From Sphingomonas sp. IBVSS2 (GTDB taxonomy: Bacteria > Pseudomonadota > Alphaproteobacteria > Sphingomonadales > Sphingomonadaceae), in contig NZ_NFUR01000005.1 of NCBI RefSeq assembly GCF_002127225.1, positions 124,001-188,000 of the forward strand: a DNA stretch of 64,000 nucleotides. Reading direction: 5' to 3'. Below the pieces are notes generated by a model, which had not been told where the DNA came from, ran no database searches, and worked only from the letters and a program-made list of their open reading frames with translations. Positions 49,941-59,847 of this stretch are shown piece after piece (position 1 is the stretch's first letter; every line of letters starts with the position of its first letter). The position numbers and the translations under genes were made by a program.

Positions 49941-50711
49941 CTAGTTCGCGCCCGGCGCTTCCCTGGCAAAGGCCAGCGCGGCCATGCGCCAGCCCCGCGG
50001 CGTCCGGATCATCAGCGCGCGATCGGTCCATTCGCTGCCGTCGGTGCCGCGGAACGACCATCGCGCCGTGCCGATGCCGCCGCGTGCATCGACGACCATC
50101 GATGTCGGCGTGGCGGGGCTGCCGGCGGAGGCGGCTCTTCGGGCGACGTAGCGCGCCTGCCATTCCCCAAGCGTCGCCGCGACGAATTCGCCGCCGTCGA
50201 CCGTCATCACCAATGCCCTGGCGTCGATGCTCTCCGCGAGGCGCTTGTCGTCCCAGGCGCGATCCGCGGCGAGCTTGGTGTCGACGACCTGTCGCACGCC
50301 CGCATCGCCGGCCTTGTCCGGGCGGGCGCCCGCCTCGCAGACCTTGCCGACGATGCGCCAGCCCTCCGCAAGCCGGGCAAGCAGGAGATAGTCGACATAT
50401 TCCCTGTCGCCACGCACCGAGATCGTGCGCGCCACCGACGTGGTGGCGCCGCTGTCGATCCAGGCGATCCTGGTGGAGATCGGGCCGGCGGGTGCCCCGG
50501 CGGTGCGCATGCGCTGCTTCCATTCCCCCTGGCTGGTCGCGCGGATCGCCGCGCCGTCGGTGCAATACATGATCGCGCTCGGCTGGAACGCGGCCGCCAG
50601 CTGCGCCGGGTCGTTCGCCGCGACCGCGGCGCCATAGGCTGCGACCGCGGCATCCGGCGTCGCGAAGCCCGGTGCCGGCATGGCCGCGAACGCCGCAATC
50701 ATCGTCAACAT
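49941..50711 (-). CDS. Exported protein with two NTF2-like domains
   Basis: A 256-residue protein with a short signal (MLTMIAAFAAMPAPGFA) and two tandem NTF2/SnoaL-like halves. The first has DAAVAAYGAAVAANDPAQLAAAFQPSA, the second WDDKRLAESIDARALVMTVDG, each followed by strand-rich sequence (SVRGDREYVDYLLLARLAEGWRIVGKV; TARWSFRGTDGSEWTDRALMI). NTF2-like proteins often bind small molecules or are inactive enzyme relatives; no function is clear. The start at 50711 has AAGGAG 8 bases upstream. It is divergent from the LysR gene at 50799. Confidence 0.72.
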   Translation of the reverse strand: MLTMIAAFAAMPAPGFATPDAAVAAYGAAVAANDPAQLAAAFQPSAIMYCTDGAAIRATSQGEWKQRMRTAGAPAGPISTRIAWIDSGATTSVARTISVRGDREYVDYLLLARLAEGWRIVGKVCEAGARPDKAGDAGVRQVVDTKLAADRAWDDKRLAESIDARALVMTVDGGEFVAATLGEWQARYVARRAASAGSPATPTSMVVDARGGIGTARWSFRGTDGSEWTDRALMIRTPRGWRMAALAFAREAPGAN

Positions 50712-50798
50712 CGCGCACTCTCCTTTGCCCGCTGGTGTAGCGATTCTTCGATTGTTCCGATATTCGTAAGTTAGGATATGATCATTCGGGAAAGCGGA

Positions 50799-51641
50799 AT
50801 GAAGATCGACCTGCGCCGTGCCGCTGCCTTTCATGCCGTCGCCCGCGCGGGCGGGATCAACGCGGCGGCGCGGAGCGAGGGCAGGTCGCCGCCGTCGATC
50901 CATGCCGATTTCCGGCGCTTCGAGCGGGACGCGGGCGTGCCGCTCGCCGAACGCGTCGGTCGCCGGCTGCGCCTCACCCCCGAGGGGCGGGCCCTGTACG
51001 AAGCGATCGACCGGGCGCTCGCCGAGGTCGCGCATGCCGCCGAGCAGGTCCGCAGCGAGGCTCCGGCGGCCGTGCCGCTGCGCATCGGCTGCGTCACCGG
51101 CTTCGGCCGCTATCGCCTGGCCCCCAGGGTCTTTCGCGACGCCGAGCGGACGCGCCGCATCGTCTTCCGCACGGGCTCGCACGATCAGATCCTCGACTGG
51201 CTGGGCGCCGGCGTGATCGACCTGGGGGTCACCTATCGCGGCGTGGTGGCCGCCCCGATCGAAAGCGTCCCGGTGGCCGAGGAAACGCTCTGGCTGGTCG
51301 GGGCGCCGGACGGCCCGCCGACCTGCGAGGGCCTCTCCCGGGCGCCGTGCATCGCCTATGACGAATATGAATATGTGTTCGGGCACTGGTTCGACCAGGT
51401 GCTGGCGGCGCAGCCCCCCGGCCTGGCGGTCCGCGATCACTGCAACGAGCTGGAGGAGGCGCTGATCAGCGCGCGCGCGGGGCGGGGCTTCACCATCGCG
51501 CCCGAGGACGCCGCCCGCGCCTTCGGCTTCGCGCCCTGCGGGCCGGTGGCGCGCAATACCCTTATCCTATGCGGCATCGGCAACCGCCTGGCCTCGGAAG
51601 ATGCCCGCTGGATCGCCGGGCTGGCCGGCGCCTCCGGCTGA
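50799..51641 (+). CDS. LysR-family regulator
   Basis: A 280-residue LysR-type regulator. The winged helix region reads RAAAFHAVARAGGINAAARSEG with PSIHADFRRFERDAGVPL in place of the more usual recognition residues, so the DNA-reading helix is atypical. The effector domain follows (PLRIGCVTGFGRYRLAPRVF; IDLGVTYRGVVAAPIESVPV). The ATG at 50799 (MKIDLRR) fits the family better than 50778. It lies between a divergent NTF2-like gene and a convergent aldo/keto reductase with no gap; either could be its target. Confidence 0.85.
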   Translation: MKIDLRRAAAFHAVARAGGINAAARSEGRSPPSIHADFRRFERDAGVPLAERVGRRLRLTPEGRALYEAIDRALAEVAHAAEQVRSEAPAAVPLRIGCVTGFGRYRLAPRVFRDAERTRRIVFRTGSHDQILDWLGAGVIDLGVTYRGVVAAPIESVPVAEETLWLVGAPDGPPTCEGLSRAPCIAYDEYEYVFGHWFDQVLAAQPPGLAVRDHCNELEEALISARAGRGFTIAPEDAARAFGFAPCGPVARNTLILCGIGNRLASEDARWIAGLAGASG

Positions 51642-52589
51642 CTAGGCTCCCGCCGCCGTCAGCCGGTCGAGCTGCGCGCGGCTGAGCGCCACGTCCCAGC
51701 TCCCCGCCAGCTCCTCGACCTGGGCGAGCGAAGTCGCGCTGGCGATGGGCGCCGTCACCCCCGGTTGCGCCGCGACCCAGGCCAGGGCGATCCGGGCGAG
51801 CGTGGCGCCGGTCTCCGCCGCGATCTCGTCCATCGCGGCCAGGACGGCGGGGCCCTTGCCCTGCATGAACGCCGTCATCCGCCCGCCGCGCACGCTCTTC
51901 CCGAGATCCGCTTCGGAGCGATACTTGCCGGTGAGATAGCCCGAGGCGAGCCCGTAATAGGGCACGCAGCCGATATTATATTCGACGCACAGATCCTGCA
52001 GTTCGCCTTCGAACTTGTGGCGGCTGACCAGGTTGTACTCGTTCTGCAGCGCCCGATAGTGCGGCAGGCCGTCGCGCACGGCGATGTCGAGCGCGGATTT
52101 GAGGCGGGCGGCGTGGAAGTTGGACGCGCCGATCGCCCGGACCTTGCCGGCCCGGATCAGCCGGTCAAAGGCAGCGAGCACGTCTTCCTGCGGCACGGCG
52201 TCATCGTCCTGATGCGCGAAATACAGGTCGATCGTCTCGACGCCGAGGCGCTTGAGCGACGCGTCGCAGGCGGCGGCGATGCGCGCGGGCGCCAGCTTCG
52301 AACCGCCTTCGCCGTCAAGCATGCCGACCTTGGTCGCGACCTTCACCTTGCCATGCTTGCCCGAGGTGCGGAGCCATTCGCCGATGATCGCCTCGGATTC
52401 GCCGCCGCGATGCCCGGGGACCCAGGCCGAATAGACATCGGCGGTGTCGATCAGCGTACCGCCGGCTTCGGCGAAGCGATCGAGCACGGCGAAGCTTGTC
52501 GCCTTGTCGGCGGTCCAGCCGAAGACGTTGCCGCCCAGGATCAGCGCCGGCGTCTCGATGCCGCTCGTGCCCAGTTCCCGCCGGATCAT
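51642..52589 (-). CDS. Aldo/keto reductase
   Basis: A 315-residue NADPH-dependent aldo/keto reductase. The catalytic Asp/Tyr region is GGTLIDTADVYSAW, the lysine KVKVATKVGM, the histidine DLYFAHQDDD, and the TIM-barrel segments RAIGASNFHAARL and NEYNLVSRHKF are typical of the YajO/Tas-like group. The start codon overlaps the stop of a small upstream lipoprotein gene (ATGA). The stop is directly adjacent to the convergent LysR stop. The substrate is unknown. Confidence 0.93.
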   Translation of the reverse strand: MIRRELGTSGIETPALILGGNVFGWTADKATSFAVLDRFAEAGGTLIDTADVYSAWVPGHRGGESEAIIGEWLRTSGKHGKVKVATKVGMLDGEGGSKLAPARIAAACDASLKRLGVETIDLYFAHQDDDAVPQEDVLAAFDRLIRAGKVRAIGASNFHAARLKSALDIAVRDGLPHYRALQNEYNLVSRHKFEGELQDLCVEYNIGCVPYYGLASGYLTGKYRSEADLGKSVRGGRMTAFMQGKGPAVLAAMDEIAAETGATLARIALAWVAAQPGVTAPIASATSLAQVEELAGSWDVALSRAQLDRLTAAGA

Positions 52590-52750
52590 TCCGCTGCTCC
52601 GTTCGATTGGCTCGCATTCACGTCGATCGCGGCCGCCGCCGCATCGAGCTGGCGGGACTCGCCGGCGCTCAGGCCGCCCTGCGCGTCATCGGATCCGCTG
52701 TGGCCGCAGGCGGCGAGGGCGAGCAAGAGGAGGAGAGGGGCGAGCTGCAT
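52586..52750 (-). CDS. Small lipoprotein overlapping the reductase start
   Basis: A 54-residue predicted lipoprotein: signal MQLAPLLLLLALAAC with the lipid-attachment cysteine at 15, then a short acidic mature part (SGSDDAQGGLSAGES). Its stop overlaps the start of the aldo/keto reductase gene by 4 bases, and it begins 3 bases after the end of another small lipoprotein gene, so all three genes are probably one operon. No family is recognised; it resembles the small acidic lipoproteins frequent in sphingomonads. Confidence 0.65.
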   Translation of the reverse strand: MQLAPLLLLLALAACGHSGSDDAQGGLSAGESRQLDAAAAAIDVNASQSNGAAE

Positions 52751-52753
52751 GGA

Positions 52754-53008
52754 TCAGTCGGTGATCTCGTCGCCCGAGCCCTCGCCGGCCGTATTGCCGA
52801 CCGGCACGGCCTGGTCATAATTGCTCTCGGCGGCGCCGAACGCCGCATTCTCGGCGGCGTTCACGTCGCTCACCGCCTCGCCCATCGTGTTGCTGTCGCC
52901 CGTGACCGCTTCATTGGCCTCGGCCGCTTCGTTCTTCGCCTTGTTGCCGCAGGCCGAAAGCCCGAGCAGCGCGACGGCCGCGAGCGGGAGGATGAGCGCC
53001 TTGCGCAT
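52754..53008 (-). CDS. Small acidic lipoprotein
   Basis: An 84-residue predicted lipoprotein with the signal MRKALILPLAAVALLGLSAC (Cys20) and a highly acidic, Ala/Asn/Glu-rich mature part (KNEAAEANEAVTGDSN) that resembles the low-complexity small lipoproteins of sphingomonads. Its stop is 3 bases from the start of the next small lipoprotein gene. The upstream flank is shared with the divergent sahR gene. Confidence 0.7.
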   Translation of the reverse strand: MRKALILPLAAVALLGLSACGNKAKNEAAEANEAVTGDSNTMGEAVSDVNAAENAAFGAAESNYDQAVPVGNTAGEGSGDEITD

Positions 53009-53095
53009 GGATGCGTCCCCTTTGCCGGAATGGTTCGGGCAAGGGCTAACCGAGGGAGTGACTCGCGCGCAAGGCGCATGCGATGCGTTGACCGC

Positions 53096-53115
53096 ATATA
53101 AAGATATCTTTATAT
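53096..53115. promoter_or_regulatory. SahR operator
   Basis: ATATAAAGATATCTTTATAT is a perfect 20-bp palindrome in an otherwise GC-rich region. It resembles the reported SahR sites of the methionine-cycle regulon (ATATCAAGATATCTTGATAT type). It is 11 bases upstream of the sahR start. Confidence 0.8.
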
Positions 53116-53126
53116 CTCTAATCGCC

Positions 53127-54080
53127 GTGCAGAACGCCCTCGCCATCTTCCGTGCCCTTGCCGATTCGACGCGGCTGCGCATCCTCGCGCTGGTCCGCTC
53201 GATGGAGCTGAGCGTCGGCGAGCTGGCCCAGGTGCTGGGGCAGAGCCAGCCGCGCGTCTCGCGCCACGTGAAGATATTGTGCGACGCCGGGCTGCTCGAG
53301 CGGCGCAAGGAGGGCAGCTGGGTGTTCGTCGGCCTGGGCGCCCCGGCCCGGGTGGAGCCGATGCTCGCCGCGCTCGATGCCTGGAACGAAGTCGATCACT
53401 GGATGGTCGCCGACGAGGCGCGGCTCGCCGCGGTGCGCGCGGACCGGGCGAGCGCGGCGGCGGACTGGTTCGAGAGCAATGCCGGCGAATGGGATGCGAT
53501 CCGCTCGCTCCATGTCGCCGAGAGCGAAGTCGAGGCGGCGATGGCCGCGGCGCTGGGCGAGGCGTCGGTCGGCTATCTCATCGACATCGGTACCGGCACC
53601 GGGCGCATGCTCGAGCTGTTCGCGCCGCGCGCCGAGCGCGCGCTGGGGATCGACCGGTCGAGCGAGATGCTGCGCCTTGCGCGCGCCAAGCTTTCCGAGC
53701 AGGGGCTGGCCAATGCCGAGCTGCGGCAGGCGGACCTTTATGCGCTGCCGCTGCAGGACGGCGGGGCGGACCTCGCGATCCTGCACCATGTGCTCCACTT
53801 CGCGCAGCAGCCGGGCGCTGCGATCGGCGAGGCGGCGCGGGTGCTGGCGCCGGGCGGGCGGCTGCTCATCGCCGATTTCGCTCCGCACGAGCGCGAGGAG
53901 CTGCGGCAGAAGGACGCGCACACGCGGCTGGGCTTCTCCGACGAGCAGGTGCTCGGCTGGTTCGAGGCGCATGGGCTCGCGCCGGTGAAGGTGGAGACGC
54001 TGGAGGGCGGCGAGCTGACGGTGAAATTATGGCTCGGTCGCAAGACGGGCGAAGAGAAGCAAGGGGTGAAGGCCGCATGA
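53127..54080 (+). CDS. sahR: SahR: ArsR-type regulator with SAM methyltransferase-fold domain
   Basis: A 317-residue regulator. The first 90 residues are an ArsR-family winged helix (LAIFRALADSTRLRILALV, ELSVGELAQVLGQSQPRVSRHV, GSWVFVGLG). The rest is a class I methyltransferase fold (YLIDIGTGTGRMLELFAPRA, LGIDRSSEMLRLARAKL, LAPGGRLLIADFAPHE). This fusion is the SahR type that senses S-adenosylhomocysteine and represses methionine-cycle genes. A perfect dyad precedes it, and metF starts on its stop codon (ATGA). The start is a GTG at 53127; no strong ribosome site is present. Confidence 0.9.
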   Translation: MQNALAIFRALADSTRLRILALVRSMELSVGELAQVLGQSQPRVSRHVKILCDAGLLERRKEGSWVFVGLGAPARVEPMLAALDAWNEVDHWMVADEARLAAVRADRASAAADWFESNAGEWDAIRSLHVAESEVEAAMAAALGEASVGYLIDIGTGTGRMLELFAPRAERALGIDRSSEMLRLARAKLSEQGLANAELRQADLYALPLQDGGADLAILHHVLHFAQQPGAAIGEAARVLAPGGRLLIADFAPHEREELRQKDAHTRLGFSDEQVLGWFEAHGLAPVKVETLEGGELTVKLWLGRKTGEEKQGVKAA

Positions 54081-54991
54081 CTATTCTGGACCCGCTGGCG
54101 GCGCCGCTGTTCGCGGACGTGGCGGGCGATATCGATGTGAGCTTCGAATTCTTCCCGCCCAAGACGGAGAAGATGGAGGAGACTTTGTGGGAATCGATCG
54201 AGACGCTGCGCCCGCTGGGGCCGCGCTTCGTCTCGGTGACCTATGGTGCCGGCGGCTCGACTCGCGAGCGGACGCACAACACGGTGGCGCGGATCGCGCG
54301 CGAGACCGCGATCCCGGCGGCGGCCCATCTCACCTGCGTCGAGGCGACCCGGGAGGAGATCGACCAGGTCGCGCGCGAATATTGGGCGGCCGGTGTGCGC
54401 CACATCGTCGCGCTGCGCGGCGATCCCCCCCGGGCGGGCGAGAAGTACAGCACCCATCCCGGCGGCTATGCGAATGCCGCCGACCTGGTGGCGGGGCTGC
54501 GCCGGCTCCATCCCTTCGAGATCTCGGTCGCGGCCTATCCCGAATGCCATCCGGATTCGCCGAGCCAGACGGCGGACCTCGACAATCTGAAGCGCAAGAT
54601 CGATGCGGGCGCTACCCGGGCGATCACCCAGTTCTTCTTCGAGCCCGAGACGTTTCTGCGCTTCCGCGACGATGCGGCCAAGGCGGGGATCGACGCGGAG
54701 ATCGTGCCGGGAATCATGCCGGTGATGAGCTTCGCCAGCGTGGTGCGCATGTCGGGCATGTGCGGCACCCAGGTGCCGGGCTGGATGGAGCGGCTGTTCG
54801 AGGGGCTGGACGACCATCCCGCCGCCCGCCAGCTCGTGGCGGCGACGCTGGCGGCGGAGCTGTGCCGCAAGCTCTATGCCGGCGGCGTGCGCCAGTTCCA
54901 CTTCTACACGCTCAACCGGGCCGAACTGAGCTACGCGATCTGCCATCTGCTGGGCGTGCGGCCGAAGGTGGCGGCGCTGGTCGGGGCGTAG
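54077..54991 (+). CDS. metF: 5,10-methylenetetrahydrofolate reductase
   Basis: MetF is a flavoprotein that makes 5-methyl-tetrahydrofolate for methionine synthase. The 304-residue protein carries DVSFEFFPPKTEKMEETLW, RFVSVTYGAGGSTRERT, AHLTCVEATREEIDQVA, IVALRGDPP, ISVAAYPECHPDS, AITQFFFEPETFLRF and FHFYTLNRAEL. It overlaps sahR by 4 bases and is followed after a repeat pair by metH1, so it belongs to the SahR-controlled operon. Confidence 0.97.
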   Translation: MTILDPLAAPLFADVAGDIDVSFEFFPPKTEKMEETLWESIETLRPLGPRFVSVTYGAGGSTRERTHNTVARIARETAIPAAAHLTCVEATREEIDQVAREYWAAGVRHIVALRGDPPRAGEKYSTHPGGYANAADLVAGLRRLHPFEISVAAYPECHPDSPSQTADLDNLKRKIDAGATRAITQFFFEPETFLRFRDDAAKAGIDAEIVPGIMPVMSFASVVRMSGMCGTQVPGWMERLFEGLDDHPAARQLVAATLAAELCRKLYAGGVRQFHFYTLNRAELSYAICHLLGVRPKVAALVGA

Positions 54992-54997
54992 ATTTCG

Positions 54998-55061
54998 TTC
55001 CTCCCCGGCACGGGGAGGGGGATCGCGACGCGCAGCGGCGTGGTGGAGGGGGCCCTCCACC
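54998..55061 (+). repeat. Palindromic repeat copy C1
   Basis: Begins TTCCTCCCCGGCACGGGG with a stem CTCCCCG-GCA-CGGGGAG, then a GC-rich second hairpin and the tail TGGTGGAGGGGGC. The first 25 bases match copy C2 exactly in inverted orientation. Confidence 0.85.
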
Positions 55062-55074
55062 AGCGGAAAGCCAG

Positions 55075-55132
55075 GCGGAGGGCCCCCTCCACCAGCCTGC
55101 GGCTGGTCCCCCTCCCCGTGCCGGGGAGGAAC
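55075..55132 (-). repeat. Palindromic repeat copy C2 (inverted relative to C1)
   Basis: On the minus strand: the same CTCCCCGGCACGGGGAG hairpin, a second hairpin CCAGCC-GCA-GGCTGG and the tail TGGAGGGGGCCCTCCGC. It ends 5 bases before the metH1 start codon. C1 and C2 could pair into one long stem in the mRNA. Confidence 0.85.
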
Positions 55133-55137
55133 TAGGA

Positions 55138-56190
55138 ATGAATATGACTGCACGCGAGAAACTGCTGGCCGAAGCTGCCAAGCGCATCCTGATCACCGAC
55201 GGGGCGTTCGGCACCGAGATCCAGAACTGGAAGCTCGACGAGGCCGCCTATGCCGGCGATCTGGGGCTGAGCCACGACCAGAAGGGCAATAACGACATTC
55301 TCGCGCTGACCATGCCCGAGGTGCCGGCATCGATCCACCGCGCCTATTTCGAGGCGGGGGCGGACATCGCCGAGACCAATACCTTCTCGGCCAACCGCAT
55401 CAGCCAGGCCGATTACGGCGCCGAGCATCTGGTGCGCGAGATCAATGTGGAGAGTGCCCGGCTGGCCCGCTCGATCGCCGACGAGTTCGAGGCCAGGGAC
55501 GGGCGGCCGCGCTTCGTGGCGGGCGCGCTGGGGCCGACCAACAAGACGCTGTCGCTGAGCCCCGACGTGAACGATCCCGGCTATCGCGAGATCGACTTCG
55601 ACTATCTGAAGGACGTGTATCGCGAGCAGATCGACGCGCTGGTCGAAGGCGGGATCGACTTCGTGCTGATCGAGACGGTGTTCGACACGCTCAACGCCAA
55701 GGCCGGCATCATGGCCGCGATCGAGGCGGGCGAGGCGCTGGGCCGCGACTTGCCGATCATGCTGTCGATGACGTTGACCGATCTGAGCGGGCGCAACCTT
55801 TCCGGCCATACGGTGGAGGCCTTCTGGCATGCGGTGCGCCATGCGCGGCCGGTGACGATCGGGCTCAACTGCTCGTTCGGCGCCGAGCAGCTGCGCCCGC
55901 ACGTGAAGACGCTGTCGGCGCTCTGCGACACGCTGATCATGGTCTATCCGAACGCCGGCCTGCCCAACGAGCTGGGCGCCTATGACGAGCTGCCCGAGAC
56001 GACGGCGGGGCTGGTCAAGGAATGGGCCGATGCGGGGCAGGTGAACATCCTGGGCGGCTGCTGCGGATCGACGCCCGCGCATATCGGCGCAATCGCGAAG
56101 GCCGTGGAGGGGCTGCCGGCCCGGCCGCTCCCCACGCCGGAGGTGCGGACGCGGCTGGCCGGGCTCGAGCCCTTCACCATGGGGGCATGA
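55138..56190 (+). CDS. metH: Methionine synthase, homocysteine-binding part
   Basis: The N-terminal module of cobalamin-dependent methionine synthase as a separate 350-residue protein. It contains the homocysteine S-methyltransferase barrel: LITDGAFGTEIQNW, ADIAETNTFSANRIS, the zinc cysteines in GLNCSFGAEQLRPH and NILGGCCGSTPAHIGAI. The folate, B12 and activation modules are in the protein encoded at 56739. The split form is seen in several alphaproteobacteria. It starts directly after repeat C2, and a GNAT gene begins on its stop codon (ATGA). Confidence 0.95.
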   Translation: MNMTAREKLLAEAAKRILITDGAFGTEIQNWKLDEAAYAGDLGLSHDQKGNNDILALTMPEVPASIHRAYFEAGADIAETNTFSANRISQADYGAEHLVREINVESARLARSIADEFEARDGRPRFVAGALGPTNKTLSLSPDVNDPGYREIDFDYLKDVYREQIDALVEGGIDFVLIETVFDTLNAKAGIMAAIEAGEALGRDLPIMLSMTLTDLSGRNLSGHTVEAFWHAVRHARPVTIGLNCSFGAEQLRPHVKTLSALCDTLIMVYPNAGLPNELGAYDELPETTAGLVKEWADAGQVNILGGCCGSTPAHIGAIAKAVEGLPARPLPTPEVRTRLAGLEPFTMGA

Positions 56191-56717
56191 GCATGGCCGA
56201 ACCGCAGGCATGGCGGGTCCGCGAGGCGGGTGCGGGCGACATCGCCGCGCTCTCGCTCGTGGCGAGCGCCACGTTCCTCGAGACCTTTGCCGGCGTGCTG
56301 CCCGGCGATGCGATCGTCGCGCATTGCGCCAACGCCTATGCGCCCGAGCGCTTCGCCGACTATCTCGCCGGAGGCAGCCGGGCCTGGATCCTGGAGGCGG
56401 CCCCGGGCGGCGCGCCGGTCGGCTTCGCGCAGCTCACCGCGCCCGCGCTGCCCGGCGCCGGGCAGGACGATATCGAGCTCAAGCGCATCTATCTGCTTTC
56501 CCGCTTCCACGGCTCGGGCGCGGGCGCGGCGCTGATGGCGGCGGCGGTGGCCGGCGCGGCCGGGCATGCGCGGCTGCTGCTCGGCGTCTATGCGCACAAT
56601 GCCCGCGCGCTCGGCTTCTACCGGAAACAGGGCTTCGTGCCGGTGGGCGAGCGCCGCTTCGACGTGGGCGGCCAGCTTTTCGACGACGTGGTGCTGGCGC
56701 GCCCGCTCGCAGCCTGA
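56187..56717 (+). CDS. GNAT acetyltransferase between the two metH parts
   Basis: A 176-residue GCN5-type acetyltransferase. The acetyl-CoA signature is LKRIYLLSRFHGSGAGAALMAAA, followed by LLGVYAHNARALGFYRKQGFVPVGERRF. The start codon overlaps the metH1 stop, so it is translated with it; metH2 follows 21 bases later. Nothing in the sequence tells whether it modifies the methionine-cycle enzymes or an unrelated metabolite. Confidence 0.9.
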   Translation: MSMAEPQAWRVREAGAGDIAALSLVASATFLETFAGVLPGDAIVAHCANAYAPERFADYLAGGSRAWILEAAPGGAPVGFAQLTAPALPGAGQDDIELKRIYLLSRFHGSGAGAALMAAAVAGAAGHARLLLGVYAHNARALGFYRKQGFVPVGERRFDVGGQLFDDVVLARPLAA

Positions 56718-56738
56718 ACCTTTGAACAGAAACGAGAA

Positions 56739-59342
<2,604 letters not shown>

Positions 59343-59361
59343 GGCCCGGCCGCGGCCCGGT

Positions 59362-59664
59362 TCAGGGCTGGGTATAGCCGCCCTTGGTCCAGCCCGGGGT
59401 GCCCGCATCGTTGCAATATTCGGTCGTGACGTCCGCATTGGTCACATAGAGGCGGATATGCTCGCCCTGCGAATCCTGCCAGACCGTCACCGAGGCCTGC
59501 GAGCCGGGAAAGCTGGCGCCGGCGGTCCAGCCATTGCCGTCGTTGCAGCGCTCGCTGATCGTATAGCCGTCGCTCGAATAGACGCGGATGTGCAGTGCGT
59601 GCGCGCTGTCGAACCAGCTCGCGGCGCAGGTGCCGATCGGAAAGCTCGGATTGTCTCCAGACAT
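59362..59664 (-). CDS. RSL-like fucose-type lectin
   Basis: A 100-residue protein that resembles the Ralstonia solanacearum lectin (RSL) and BambL, small beta-propeller fucose lectins built of two tandem repeats per chain. The repeats are visible: HIRVYSSDGYTISERCNDGNGW (22 residues; key residues IRVY, ER, C, D-G, GW) and HIRLYVTNADVTTEYCNDAG with PGWTKGGYTQP. The Arg and Glu used to hold the sugar are retained. The aromatic after the cysteine (CWDG in RSL) is Asn in both repeats, while the later GW tryptophan is kept. There is no signal peptide, as for RSL. GGGGAG precedes the ATG. It is convergent with metH2. Confidence 0.8.
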   Translation of the reverse strand: MSGDNPSFPIGTCAASWFDSAHALHIRVYSSDGYTISERCNDGNGWTAGASFPGSQASVTVWQDSQGEHIRLYVTNADVTTEYCNDAGTPGWTKGGYTQP

Positions 59665-59847
59665 GGGATCTCCCCTTTTGCGGCTCGCGTCCCCTGAGGC
59701 GAACCGCGGGGAAGCTCCCGCGTAAGCGGCGCCCGCGCAATCGGCATTCGGTCCGGATCGGTGCGGCCCGGGCGCATCGATCTGGGTTGGTTCGGGATCG
59801 CGCGCTATCTGGTAGCATCGTGCATTCGTCACGATGCCGGAGCCTGC

